This document shows positions 1 to 6,331 of a stretch of DNA of 11,228 bases, one piece after another. How positions within the stretch are numbered: position 1 is the stretch's first letter; each line of letters opens with the position of its first letter. The position numbers and the translations under genes were made by a program. The stretch is from Porphyromonadaceae bacterium UBA2720 (GTDB lineage Bacteria; Bacteroidota; Bacteroidia; Bacteroidales; Muribaculaceae). Below the pieces are notes generated by a model. That model did not search any database, had not been told where the DNA came from, and saw only the letters and a list, made by a program, of their open reading frames with translations. The stretch lies in NCBI GenBank assembly GCA_002353885.1, contig DEKO01000143.1:1-11228 (forward strand). The letters run 5' to 3'.

Positions 1-42
1 GGCAGCGACCACTGCCCCGTGGAGGTCGACATCCAATTTTGA
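1..42 (+). CDS. xth: Exodeoxyribonuclease III family protein, C-terminal end only
   Basis: Reading frame 1 enters at the left edge and encodes GSDHCPVEVDIQF before a TGA at 40-42. The SDH-C/A-PV signature is the C-terminal catalytic motif of the ExoIII/APE1 endonuclease-exonuclease-phosphatase fold, where Asp and His act at the active site; in this family it lies a few residues before the end, as here. The enzyme nicks DNA at abasic sites and trims 3' ends in base excision repair in the cytoplasm. Only 13 residues are visible, so the call rests on the motif and its distance from the stop. The gene converges with rpsO. An alternative is another member of the same fold, but the SDHCPV ending is typical of ExoIII. 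Confidence 0.72.
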   Translation, partial: GSDHCPVEVDIQF

Positions 43-78
43 TACAATCTGGGACGGTTCTGTTTTGTATCATTTTTT
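40..78 (+). terminator. Possible intrinsic terminator of the ExoIII gene
   Basis: TGATACAA (40-47) pairs with TTGTATCA (65-72) around a 17-base loop, and six T residues follow at 73-78. The hairpin begins at the stop codon of the ExoIII gene. The stem is AT-rich and the loop is long, so it may be weak; a stronger shared terminator lies at 151-190. Confidence 0.4.
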
Positions 79-150
79 GCGTACAAGCCACATCGCTGAC
101 AATGGTCTGCTCCAGTGGCTCACCCTACCCTTTGATTGAGAGGGAAATAC

Positions 151-190
151 GAAAAAAGCACTGCCTGAGTGGGCAGTGCTTTTGTTTTCA
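151..190. terminator. Bidirectional intrinsic terminator between ExoIII gene and rpsO
   Basis: AGCACTGCC (157-165) and GGCAGTGCT (172-180) form a perfect 9-bp GC-rich stem with a 6-base loop. There are six A residues at 151-156 (T-tract for the minus strand) and T-rich sequence at 181-188 (for the plus strand). It lies about 25 bases past the rpsO stop codon and between two convergent genes, so it can end both transcripts. Confidence 0.85.
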
Positions 191-205
191 CGAGTAGCGC
201 GACAA

Positions 206-481
206 TTACTTGCGGATACCGAGCTCCTTCTTAGCGATGAGAGCGCGGTAGCGGTTGATGTCTTTACGCATCAGGTAATCGAGCAATTTGCGACGCTTAC
301 CAACAAGCATCTTCAGTGCACGCTGAGTCGTATGATCTTTCTTGTTGACCTTCAAGTGCTCGGTCAGGTGGGAAATACGGTAAGAGAATAATGCAATCTG
401 TGCCTCGGGAGACCCAGTATCAGTATTGCTGGCACCGTACGTTCCAAAGATCTCTTTCTTTTTCTCTGAATCTAAGTACAT
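206..481 (-). CDS. rpsO: 30S ribosomal protein S15
   Basis: This 91-residue protein matches ribosomal protein S15 in length and motifs: the conserved TGSPEAQIALFSYRI block near residues 20-34, the HLKVNKKDHTTQR segment, and the basic KRRKLLDYL stretch near residues 58-66. S15 binds 16S rRNA early in assembly of the small subunit platform and helps form a bridge to the 50S subunit. I start it at the ATG at 479-481. The open frame extends 14 codons upstream, but those residues are not S15-like and would overlap the promoter at 521-528. The gene is monocistronic, with its own promoter and the terminator at 151-190. S15 often represses its own translation by binding its leader; the leader here is only about 35 bases and I see no clear pseudoknot. 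Confidence 0.97.
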   Translation of the reverse strand: MYLDSEKKKEIFGTYGASNTDTGSPEAQIALFSYRISHLTEHLKVNKKDHTTQRALKMLVGKRRKLLDYLMRKDINRYRALIAKKELGIRK

Positions 482-520
482 TACGTTAAGTTTATATATA
501 GTGTTTGCAAAATTGCGGGG

Positions 521-528
521 CAAAGGTA
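521..528 (-). promoter_or_regulatory. rpsO promoter, -7 element
   Basis: On the minus strand this reads TACCTTTG, a perfect match to the Bacteroidetes -7 consensus TAnnTTTG. Transcription would start near 517, giving a leader of about 36 bases before the rpsO ATG. I see no convincing -33 TTTG at the usual 19-21-base distance; heptamer repeats occupy that place. Confidence 0.6.
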
Positions 529-540
529 CGACAAAGTTTT

Positions 541-587
541 CAGTTATCAGTTATCAGTCTTCAGTTTTTTGTTGAGAATTGAGAATT
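541..587. repeat. Two adjacent 7-bp short tandem repeats upstream of rpsO
   Basis: Plus-strand units CAGTTAT, CAGTTAT, CAGTCTT and CAGTTTT run in exact 7-base register from 541 to 568. Two GAGAATT units follow at 574-587. The second unit type is the same heptamer that occurs about five times inside the lipoprotein gene at 5641-5673. Confidence 0.75.
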
Positions 588-659
588 ATTTCTTGATTGC
601 AAGGTTTTTTAACATTATTTATGGTGCAGTGCAACTGTCAGACAGGTGTACATGTGAAC

Positions 660-696
660 AAGCCGCCTGGTAGTCGCAACAACTACCAAGCTGCTT
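660..696. repeat. Intergenic hairpin
   Basis: Bases 660-674 pair with 682-696 through three helical blocks (AAGC/GCTT, GC/GC, TGGTAGT/ACTACCA) separated by two single mismatches, with a 7-base loop. There is no T-tract on either side, so a terminator role is doubtful. It may be part of an mRNA 3' end or a dispersed repeat. Confidence 0.5.
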
Positions 697-705
697 GCTA
701 ATGTG

Positions 706-736
706 AAAGCCCCTCTCTGCTGGAGAGGGGTTTGGG
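706..736 (-). terminator. Hairpin downstream of the 754-residue secreted protein gene
   Basis: CCCCTCTC (710-717) and GAGAGGGG (723-730) form a perfect 8-bp stem with a 5-base loop, 16 bases past the stop codon of the gene ending at 746. On the minus strand it is followed only by CTTTC, so the T-tract is weak. The GC-rich stem plus the adjacent TTTGGGGTGAGG also resembles a dispersed intergenic repeat. Confidence 0.5.
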
Positions 737-745
737 GTGAGGCCG

Positions 746-3010
746 TTAATTGAGCACTTTGCGGGCGGTGCCGTCGCTCATGCGGATGATGGTCATGCCT
801 TGGTGGCTGGCATCGACACGTTTGCCGTCGATGCTGTAGCGCGCCACCTCATGGGCATTGCCATCGCCGATGTTTTCGACGCTCGAGTAAGCCAGGTTGT
901 CGATGCGGAAGGCAGGGCTAACGACCTGCTCCTGCCAGTTGCCGGCGGCATCCTCCAGTCGGAACTTGATGTCAAACCAGCCCTGATAGGCCTCACCCGT
1001 CACGCCAGCGAGCGAGCCGCGGTAGCACCATCCCCAAATGGGCCAATAGTATTCGGGTACCTCCTCGACGGTCAGTTCGTTCCAGTTATCAGTGCCGTAG
1101 GGGGCATACTCTACCTGCACGGTTTCAGGAGCATGGCGGAAATAGGAACAATCCCCATTGGGAGTATAGAAGAAGTTGAAGTCTGCTGCGCTGAATTCCA
1201 CCGTGCCGTCCTCGGAGGTGGCGAAGCGGTCGGTCACATCGCCGTTATTGTCCTTGAAATGGAGCATTGTCATCGTCGGCGGTGTCTCGTCCTCGACTCC
1301 AGCAGTGTAATGTAGTTGCGCCTTGTTCGAACCAGGCAAGTCATCCACTTTGACCGCCTCATTAGTAATAGTGACATCGACTACACCGTTGAACAATTCA
1401 GGGAAGGCAGCCAAATAGTCAAAATGGGTTCTATAATTTTCAATTTCATTCTCTTCTATACATCCTGGCCCGTCATAGACGCATTCTCCATCCAGATTCA
1501 TGGTGACCTGCGCATTTCGACGGTGGTCACTTGTTATTTCGCCATAGCGGCCACGGTATTGATACTTCAACTCATTCTTTATCCCATTAATGGTCACAGG
1601 ATTACCTGCCTCGTCATTATAGGTGTAAGAATACTCATATTGTCTAGGATTGGTTGTCAATATGGGGCTACTGTTACCATACTTTCCTTTTTTCTTGTCT
1701 GCCGAATAGGTGAATGCGGGGTGAGACGGCCAAGAGGGCCACAATTTCAAAATTTGCTCGTCCTCGTCCCACTCTTGGTCAAAATCATTAATGGATGCAA
1801 AATCCAAGTCGGCTCCGTAAGTGGCAAAAACTACGTTGTCGTTGATGCAAGTGATGGGGGGGGATTGAATGATGCAGTTGAGAAAGTTAATAGATCCCCA
1901 CTCTGAATCTAACCATGTTAATGCGTATTGAGACAACATGATATAGGGAACGTAACCCACCTTGCTCTCGTCGGCACTGGCACCAATATAGAACTTGACA
2001 GCTCCTGTTTCTTCAAGAGGAGTGTTGGAGACTAGCAAATTACTTATAAATGATCCATTTTTTGCATTATTATGCAACAACAATGAGAACATGTCTGCAA
2101 CTTGCTGATTGGAATCTAGAAGAGGTATTTCAAACTGATTCTCATACAACTTGAACTTCGCTGGGTCGTTGGCAAGGGTGACATCACTTGAAGCGCCCTG
2201 CACTTCCTTGTAGGAGGTGAAAAAGTTATAATCATAGTCCCAAATCATACAATTGGAGCCAAATGCATATCGGTCGCTCACATCGTTGACATAGAAATCG
2301 GATAAGCACTGATAATCTATCAGATAATCGCCAACTTGTACCGTGCTAGGGAAATTCGGAACCTCAATTGCAATGATTTCTCCATAATCTTTGCAAAAGA
2401 TTACATTCTGGTAGCAGCCCAAACGTGCATTGCCTGGGTCAATCAGCGACATTTGCCAGTCCTCACTCCTGGAGTATGAGGGGTAGACAACGGATTCACC
2501 ATCGTTGTTGAGCATCTGGAATTGGATGTGGTTTTTGATTTCGGTCACAGAGAAATCAAGCTGCATGTCTTGGTCGATGGTCACTTGTTCGTGTATGACG
2601 TATAAGTAGTGATGCAAATCCTGTGCATCCGTTCCTTTATTTTGATACTCTCTGAAGATGGTGACTATGTCGTAAGTGCCTTCAGGCACTGAGGCATTGT
2701 TGGAACCGTATTGAAGATTACGTAGACCGATATCCCAGTTCGTAAGCATGCCGTCTTGGTTGACAATAACAATTCTGTATGCATCCTGAGCTTCGGTATT
2801 GAAGTCAAGCATGAAGTTCACTTGGTGGGTGGATTTCTCGTTGCGTGCAGGCTTAGGCACGGCTGCCTTGCTGTTCACTACTTGTTCGGTAATCTTGATG
2901 TGCTGGGGGCTGTGTTTGTCCAGCAGAGGGGGCTCTTGCTTGATTTGGAACTGCGCAGTGGCAGTAAGTGCCACGAGCGTCATCAGACAGATTAGAATTT
3001 TAGTCTTCAT
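746..3010 (-). CDS. Secreted protein of unknown function with C-terminal sorting-like tail
   Basis: I do not recognise this 754-residue protein. It begins with a clear Sec signal peptide (two lysines, then a hydrophobic core, likely cut after Ala19 before Gln20). The body has no catalytic motif I can name; it is rich in aromatic and acidic residues in a pattern that suggests stacked beta-sandwich domains. Residues from about 590 to 715, starting near DETPPTMTMLHF and ending near EDAAGNWQEQ, resemble the Ig-like modules found after protease domains in Bacteroidetes surface enzymes. The last 37 residues (VARYSIDGKRV, then GMTII, then DGTARKVLN) form a short tail like that of many Bacteroidales secreted proteins and related in pattern to the protein at 6537-7742. 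Start choice: the ATG at 3008-3010 directly precedes the signal peptide and fits the promoter at 3050-3081. The AraC regulator gene lies directly upstream. A run of eight C residues (minus strand, 1856-1863) lies in the coding sequence. Confidence 0.85.
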   Translation of the reverse strand: MKTKILICLMTLVALTATAQFQIKQEPPLLDKHSPQHIKITEQVVNSKAAVPKPARNEKSTHQVNFMLDFNTEAQDAYRIVIVNQDGMLTNWDIGLRNLQYGSNNASVPEGTYDIVTIFREYQNKGTDAQDLHHYLYVIHEQVTIDQDMQLDFSVTEIKNHIQFQMLNNDGESVVYPSYSRSEDWQMSLIDPGNARLGCYQNVIFCKDYGEIIAIEVPNFPSTVQVGDYLIDYQCLSDFYVNDVSDRYAFGSNCMIWDYDYNFFTSYKEVQGASSDVTLANDPAKFKLYENQFEIPLLDSNQQVADMFSLLLHNNAKNGSFISNLLVSNTPLEETGAVKFYIGASADESKVGYVPYIMLSQYALTWLDSEWGSINFLNCIIQSPPITCINDNVVFATYGADLDFASINDFDQEWDEDEQILKLWPSWPSHPAFTYSADKKKGKYGNSSPILTTNPRQYEYSYTYNDEAGNPVTINGIKNELKYQYRGRYGEITSDHRRNAQVTMNLDGECVYDGPGCIEENEIENYRTHFDYLAAFPELFNGVVDVTITNEAVKVDDLPGSNKAQLHYTAGVEDETPPTMTMLHFKDNNGDVTDRFATSEDGTVEFSAADFNFFYTPNGDCSYFRHAPETVQVEYAPYGTDNWNELTVEEVPEYYWPIWGWCYRGSLAGVTGEAYQGWFDIKFRLEDAAGNWQEQVVSPAFRIDNLAYSSVENIGDGNAHEVARYSIDGKRVDASHQGMTIIRMSDGTARKVLN

Positions 3011-3049
3011 ACTATTTGGTTTTTGAGGTGAATAAATGAATTGTCACCA

Positions 3050-3081
3050 CAAAATTACAGCCGCGTGCTGGGGCGTGCAAG
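3050..3081 (-). promoter_or_regulatory. Promoter of the 754-residue secreted protein gene
   Basis: On the minus strand, TTG (3078-3080), exactly 20 bases, then TAATTTTG (3050-3057) match the Bacteroidetes sigma consensus (TTTG, 19-21 bases, TAnnTTTG). The start would be near 3046, leaving a leader of about 35 bases before the ATG at 3010. Confidence 0.7.
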
Positions 3082-3097
3082 GATTTTGTCCCGAAAG

Positions 3098-3165
3098 GTG
3101 TCTACTCCTATAAGATGTCACAAAACACAAGCCCTCACGCTGTGTCGTCTTATAGGATGACACAG
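3098..3165. promoter_or_regulatory. Paired pseudo-palindromic operator, 42 bp apart
   Basis: Positions 3140-3165 form a 26-bp dyad: arms CTGTGTC and GACACAG are perfect and 11 of 13 positions pair by Watson-Crick rules (the other two are G-T). A second, weaker dyad is centred at 3110.5. Its half TATAAGATGTCACA (3109-3122) repeats TATAGGATGACACA (3151-3164) with two changes. The centres are 42 bp apart, about four helical turns, which would place two bound dimers on the same face. The sites lie 17 to 84 bp upstream of the -33 element of the secreted-protein gene and just past the AraC-type regulator gene. The link to that regulator is inference. A minor alternative is a transcript-end hairpin of the regulator gene, but no T-tract follows on the minus strand. 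Confidence 0.6.
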
Positions 3166-3239
3166 CCAAAAGAAACAACAAAAACATTGCATGCCAGCAG
3201 ATTACATCAAAAACCACATAAACGAAACCAAGTGTCTGA

Positions 3240-5027
3240 TTAAGGGATTTTTTCTGCCAGATTTGTAATCTCGCAGTGCTCACGTCCGACCTGAAATCCG
3301 ACCGAACTGGAGAGATGTTGACCTCTGGTCAATTGATGGCGGGATGGCTGGGGGTCGGCATTGGGGAGATCGGCGTTGCCGGCCTTGGCAAGTTTCATGT
3401 AGGCAGACGGTGGGATGCCAGTGGATTCTTTGAAGATTCGCACGAAATAGGAACGCGAATAGCCCACACTGTTGGCTATACCCTCGATGGTGTACTGCCC
3501 AAAGTTCTCGGTGTCGTTCATGCGACGGCAAGCCTCACGAATGCGATACTCATTAAGCAATGTGGTGAATGTCCCACCGGCCTTGGTATTGATGGTTTGC
3601 GAGACATACGCTCGCTTGGCACCCAGAATGTCACAGAGCCGCTCGATGCTGAACGCGTCTTGATAGATTTCATCGCTCGTCTGCATCAAATGAACAATCT
3701 GCTGCCACAGTTCGTCCATCACGTCTTCATCCATCTGGTTGTGACTATATTTGGGTGTTTCGATTGTAGTCTCCTTCAGTTGCTCGGCCCTAGTCTCTTG
3801 TTGGCGAGCATCCTCAGCCGCCAGCAGTTCCACGTTCTGTTGATAGATTGTACGATATCCCTGCTGGATTCGTTTCCGACTCAAATAGAGCAAGACAAGC
3901 ATCACGATGGCGATCAAGGCGGCGATACTGACAACCCACAGCATCTGCCTGTCATGCCGTTGCTTGAGGGCCAGTGCCTGCTGCTCCTCGTTCATCTTGT
4001 CAATCTCATGGAGGAAACGGACAGTGGCCACATTGCTGGCCTGACTAGCTTGGGCTATGCTATCGGTTGAACGTCGCCACAGCAGTTCATATTGGTCGGC
4101 TAGAGCTTGATTGTGTTGTCGTATGTAGTATTTTGCGAGCTCCTCATAAATGCCAGGTATCACTTCGGGCAAGTTGTTTTCTACTACCTCTTTGGCTTGC
4201 TCGAGTATGGCAAGTGCATCGTCGTCTCGACTCAATTGAAGCAGTGTCTTATAGATACACATATCAAACATAACCTGCAAGGATTTTGTGTTGAATGACG
4301 ATGAGGTCTTGCTTTCGTTCAATGCATGGCGGAATGATTCCAACGCTTGTTCCAAATGTCCCTTTGAAAATAACTCCACGCCCTCACTCATAGCCTCCGC
4401 CGCAAATTTAAGTCCCGATGAGTCCGGTATCGGTAAGCGACTATAAATCTCTCGTTCTGTGGCTATTTGCATTAATTCTCCCGTTTCGAATGCAATATAA
4501 ATGAGATTGATTAAATCGGTAGGAATCTCATCATATTTCTTTATTTCAATCGTTTTCCAAAAAGACTTTTTGTGATAATCTAGTGCTTCTTTATCAAATT
4601 GGTCAACACGCTTGAATCCAGACTGTAGCCAATAAAAATTTCCTAATGAACTGAAAATATTAGGCAAGAAATCATCATAGTGGTGTTTTTCAGCCAAATC
4701 CTGAGCCTTGAGTAGATACTTATAGCCCTCGGCATAGTTGACGAAAAGGTTGAAATAAATGATTCCTATCCAACAGTGTGCTCTGATGGTAGATTTCAGC
4801 TCATCTCCCTGGAGGTTTTCGTTATAGCGATTTGCGACAATCGAGTAGCAGAGCATGGCACTGTCAGGCATGTTCTTGATATTCATGAAATCGCCTCCCA
4901 TCTGCATCAACTGGAGAGTGGGCAGTGCTTCCCACTGGCGGCGGTTGTTGAGGAAAGTCACGTCCTCGGCCATCACGGCCAGGGTCGCTACCAGCACCAT
5001 TGCTATCACCATTATCCGTCTCATCAT
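3240..5027 (-). CDS. Membrane-anchored TPR sensor with AraC-type DNA-binding domain
   Basis: This 595-residue protein has a signal peptide or first membrane segment (1-20); a helical TPR-like region (about 30-330) with units such as MSEGVELFSKGHLEQALESFRHAL (written here as two blocks, MSEGVELFSKG and HLEQALESFRHAL, near 213-236); a transmembrane helix (about 362-383); a short coiled linker (about 385-425); and an AraC/XylS helix-turn-helix pair (about 455-548), with the second helix block IEGIANSVGYSRSYFVRIFK and the closing GIPPSAYMK. This is the common Bacteroidetes one-protein design in which periplasmic TPRs sense a signal and the cytoplasmic AraC domain regulates a nearby gene. The signal is unknown. 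Residues 549-595 form an unusual polar tail after the HTH. The start could be either of two adjacent ATGs (5025-5027 or 5022-5024). The next gene downstream on the same strand, with the paired dyad before it, is the likely target. Confidence 0.88.
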   Translation of the reverse strand: MMRRIMVIAMVLVATLAVMAEDVTFLNNRRQWEALPTLQLMQMGGDFMNIKNMPDSAMLCYSIVANRYNENLQGDELKSTIRAHCWIGIIYFNLFVNYAEGYKYLLKAQDLAEKHHYDDFLPNIFSSLGNFYWLQSGFKRVDQFDKEALDYHKKSFWKTIEIKKYDEIPTDLINLIYIAFETGELMQIATEREIYSRLPIPDSSGLKFAAEAMSEGVELFSKGHLEQALESFRHALNESKTSSSFNTKSLQVMFDMCIYKTLLQLSRDDDALAILEQAKEVVENNLPEVIPGIYEELAKYYIRQHNQALADQYELLWRRSTDSIAQASQASNVATVRFLHEIDKMNEEQQALALKQRHDRQMLWVVSIAALIAIVMLVLLYLSRKRIQQGYRTIYQQNVELLAAEDARQQETRAEQLKETTIETPKYSHNQMDEDVMDELWQQIVHLMQTSDEIYQDAFSIERLCDILGAKRAYVSQTINTKAGGTFTTLLNEYRIREACRRMNDTENFGQYTIEGIANSVGYSRSYFVRIFKESTGIPPSAYMKLAKAGNADLPNADPQPSRHQLTRGQHLSSSVGFQVGREHCEITNLAEKIP

Positions 5028-5051
5028 AGCGAAATATTCGTTAATCTAATG

Positions 5052-5083
5052 CAAAGTTAATCACTCTCACTGACTTGTGCAAA
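5052..5083 (-). promoter_or_regulatory. Promoter of the TPR/AraC regulator gene
   Basis: On the minus strand, TTTG (5080-5083), exactly 20 bases, then TAACTTTG (5052-5059) are a full match to the Bacteroidetes promoter consensus. The start would be near 5048, about 20 bases before the ATG. The promoter fits within the 63-base gap to the upstream lipoprotein gene, so the regulator has its own transcript. Confidence 0.75.
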
Positions 5084-5090
5084 TTTTTAG

Positions 5091-5759
5091 TCACTTTTGT
5101 ATTATGGTGACCTGGGGGTGGCGGGAGAGCTGGCCGGGGTTGGTGCCGGGGAGGCCTTCGGGGACGGTCATGCCACGCTGGCGGTAGAACTCGGTCCAGT
5201 GGTCGGTGATGCGGCCCGATGCGTCGTGAAATGACATGGGGATGGTGTCGAACACCGCCCTACCCTGCCGGTCAACATAGCTAATCTGCACAAGTTCACT
5301 GCAATAGATGGCACTGTCGCCTGGCAAGAACAGGTCATCATAAGGCAGGCCGACATAGCGCAATGCCTTGCGCACTGAGCTAGTGGCATCGACATCTTCG
5401 ACGCGCTGTAAAACAAAAGTCGCTCCTTGCTCTCGCGTCACAAGCGAGTCGATGGGCGTGAGCGCCACCCCCTGCCGCGGGATAGCCTCTAGGGCGTATA
5501 GCGGCCCACCCTTTCCTCCAATGCGGTGCATGATGGCGACATGGTCGATGGCCAAGTTGTCGATGCCCTGGGTTACCTGCGTGATGGCATTGTCATCGGC
5601 CTGCGCCACAAACAGCAAGTCGCCCTCCTCAACCGCCAGAAATTGAGAATTGAGAATTGAGAATTGAGAATTGGGTTGTCCGCATGTGGGCAGCACGGCC
5701 ACCAGCAGTAATGCTAACACTACACATCGTAGCAACCCTCGAGATGACGAGGCATCCAT
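5091..5759 (-). CDS. YiiX/YebB-like permuted NlpC/P60 cysteine hydrolase, predicted lipoprotein
   Basis: The 222-residue product has an N-terminal hydrophobic stretch (about 9-25) ending in LPTCG, a loose lipobox with Cys26 as the probable lipidated residue. The rest fits the YiiX family of circularly permuted papain-like (NlpC/P60 superfamily) hydrolases: GDLLF (46-50), DHVAIM with the candidate catalytic His73, ALEA with Glu91, and YCSELV with the candidate nucleophile Cys153. Members act on amide or ester bonds at the cell envelope or on lipids; the substrate here is unknown. I start it at the ATG at 5757-5759. The frame is open 44 codons further, but that part is REP-like repeat sequence and transposase 3' end. 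Between the lipobox and the enzyme domain, residues 29-40 (NSQFSILNSQF) are encoded by a 7-bp tandem repeat. No standard promoter is visible just upstream. Confidence 0.85.
   Translation of the reverse strand: MDASSSRGLLRCVVLALLLVAVLPTCGQPNSQFSILNSQFLAVEEGDLLFVAQADDNAITQVTQGIDNLAIDHVAIMHRIGGKGGPLYALEAIPRQGVALTPIDSLVTREQGATFVLQRVEDVDATSSVRKALRYVGLPYDDLFLPGDSAIYCSELVQISYVDRQGRAVFDTIPMSFHDASGRITDHWTEFYRQRGMTVPEGLPGTNPGQLSRHPQVTIIQK
5641..5673. repeat. Heptanucleotide tandem repeat inside the lipoprotein gene
   Basis: The plus-strand unit AATTGAG occurs four times in a row, followed by AATTG (33 bases, about 4.7 units). It lies in coding sequence just after the lipobox cysteine codon. A 7-base unit is not a multiple of three, so a gain or loss of one unit shifts the frame. 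Confidence 0.95.
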
Positions 5760-5848
5760 GTCGCTGAAAGCGACTGATTTGAATAACCGGGGGTGGAGCC
5801 TGCGACACCCTCGGACAGGCCACATCATAGCATGTCGCTGAAAGCGAC
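5760..5848. repeat. Left REP-like module (two short hairpins around one long hairpin)
   Basis: Plus strand: short hairpin GTCGCTGAAAGCGAC (5760-5774), long hairpin (5787-5814) with nine paired positions including one G-T, and an identical short hairpin (5834-5848). Each short hairpin is preceded by CAT, so an 18-base direct repeat exists at 5757-5774 and 5831-5848. Confidence 0.75.
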
Positions 5849-5868
5849 CATTTGTTTCTTGCAACAAT

Positions 5869-6315
5869 TTAATCATTAAGGAAATATTCATCCGTTTCTA
5901 CACCTTCACGAGCCATTAACTCACGTAACTCACTATCTAAAGTAACACCACTATGATGAATCTTTTGATCAATAATATAGTTTTACACGATGGGAATGTC
6001 AGCGTGACTATAGGTGAAAGCAGCATAACTTTGCCCCCACCCTGAGAATTGTGGGATATGCGGGTTCTCTTTTAACCACTCACTAGATGCACGCTTGATA
6101 CGACGCATAAATTCAGACAAAGCAATTGCTGGAGGGACACTGACTAACATGTGAATATGATCTGGCATACCACCAATGCGGTAGAGTTTGCCAATTAGAT
6201 GACTCACTATACCCATAATATAGGCATATAACTCTTTCTCATGCTCTTCAACTATCGTGTTTTCGCTGCGATAGGTTCGAAATACTATGTGATAGACTAA
6301 ATTGGTATAGCTCAT
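5869..6315 (-). pseudogene. tnpA: IS200-type Y1 (HUH) transposase, interrupted by an in-frame stop
   Basis: The frame starts at ATG 6313-6315 (MSYTNLVYHIVFRTYR), an IS200 TnpA start; a GTG three codons earlier is also open. It has the HUH motif as DHIHMLV near residues 52-58, and ends early at TAA 5983-5985 after 110 residues. Reading on in the same frame past the TAA gives NYIIDQK and 30 further sensible residues to a second TAA at 5869-5871, for a total length near 148, the normal length of the family. The YxxxQ of NYIIDQ is the expected site of the catalytic tyrosine and its metal-binding Gln, so the truncated product would lack the nucleophile. Y1 transposases cut and rejoin single-stranded DNA at hairpin ends. 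A one-base change (AAA to TAA, minus strand) would explain the stop; readthrough cannot be excluded. Confidence 0.85.
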
Positions 6316-6331
6316 ATTTGCCACTCAGATG

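Noticed and set aside
737..1906. Two successive plus-strand open frames of about 190 codons each
   Set aside because: They are antisense to the 754-residue secreted protein, which has a signal peptide, a promoter and a C-terminal tail on the minus strand.
3276..4070. Plus-strand 264-codon open frame
   Set aside because: It is antisense to the AraC regulator, with no promoter and no recognisable protein features.
5629..5823. Alternative minus frame across the heptamer repeat
   Set aside because: It lacks the hydrophobic signal and the YiiX motifs found in the adjacent frame. It matters only as the frame reached if the repeat number changes.
5760..5891. Longer N-terminus for the YiiX-like lipoprotein (start at 5891)
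   Set aside because: The extra 44 residues are translated REP-like hairpins and the 3' end of the transposase frame, and they would put the signal peptide inside the protein.
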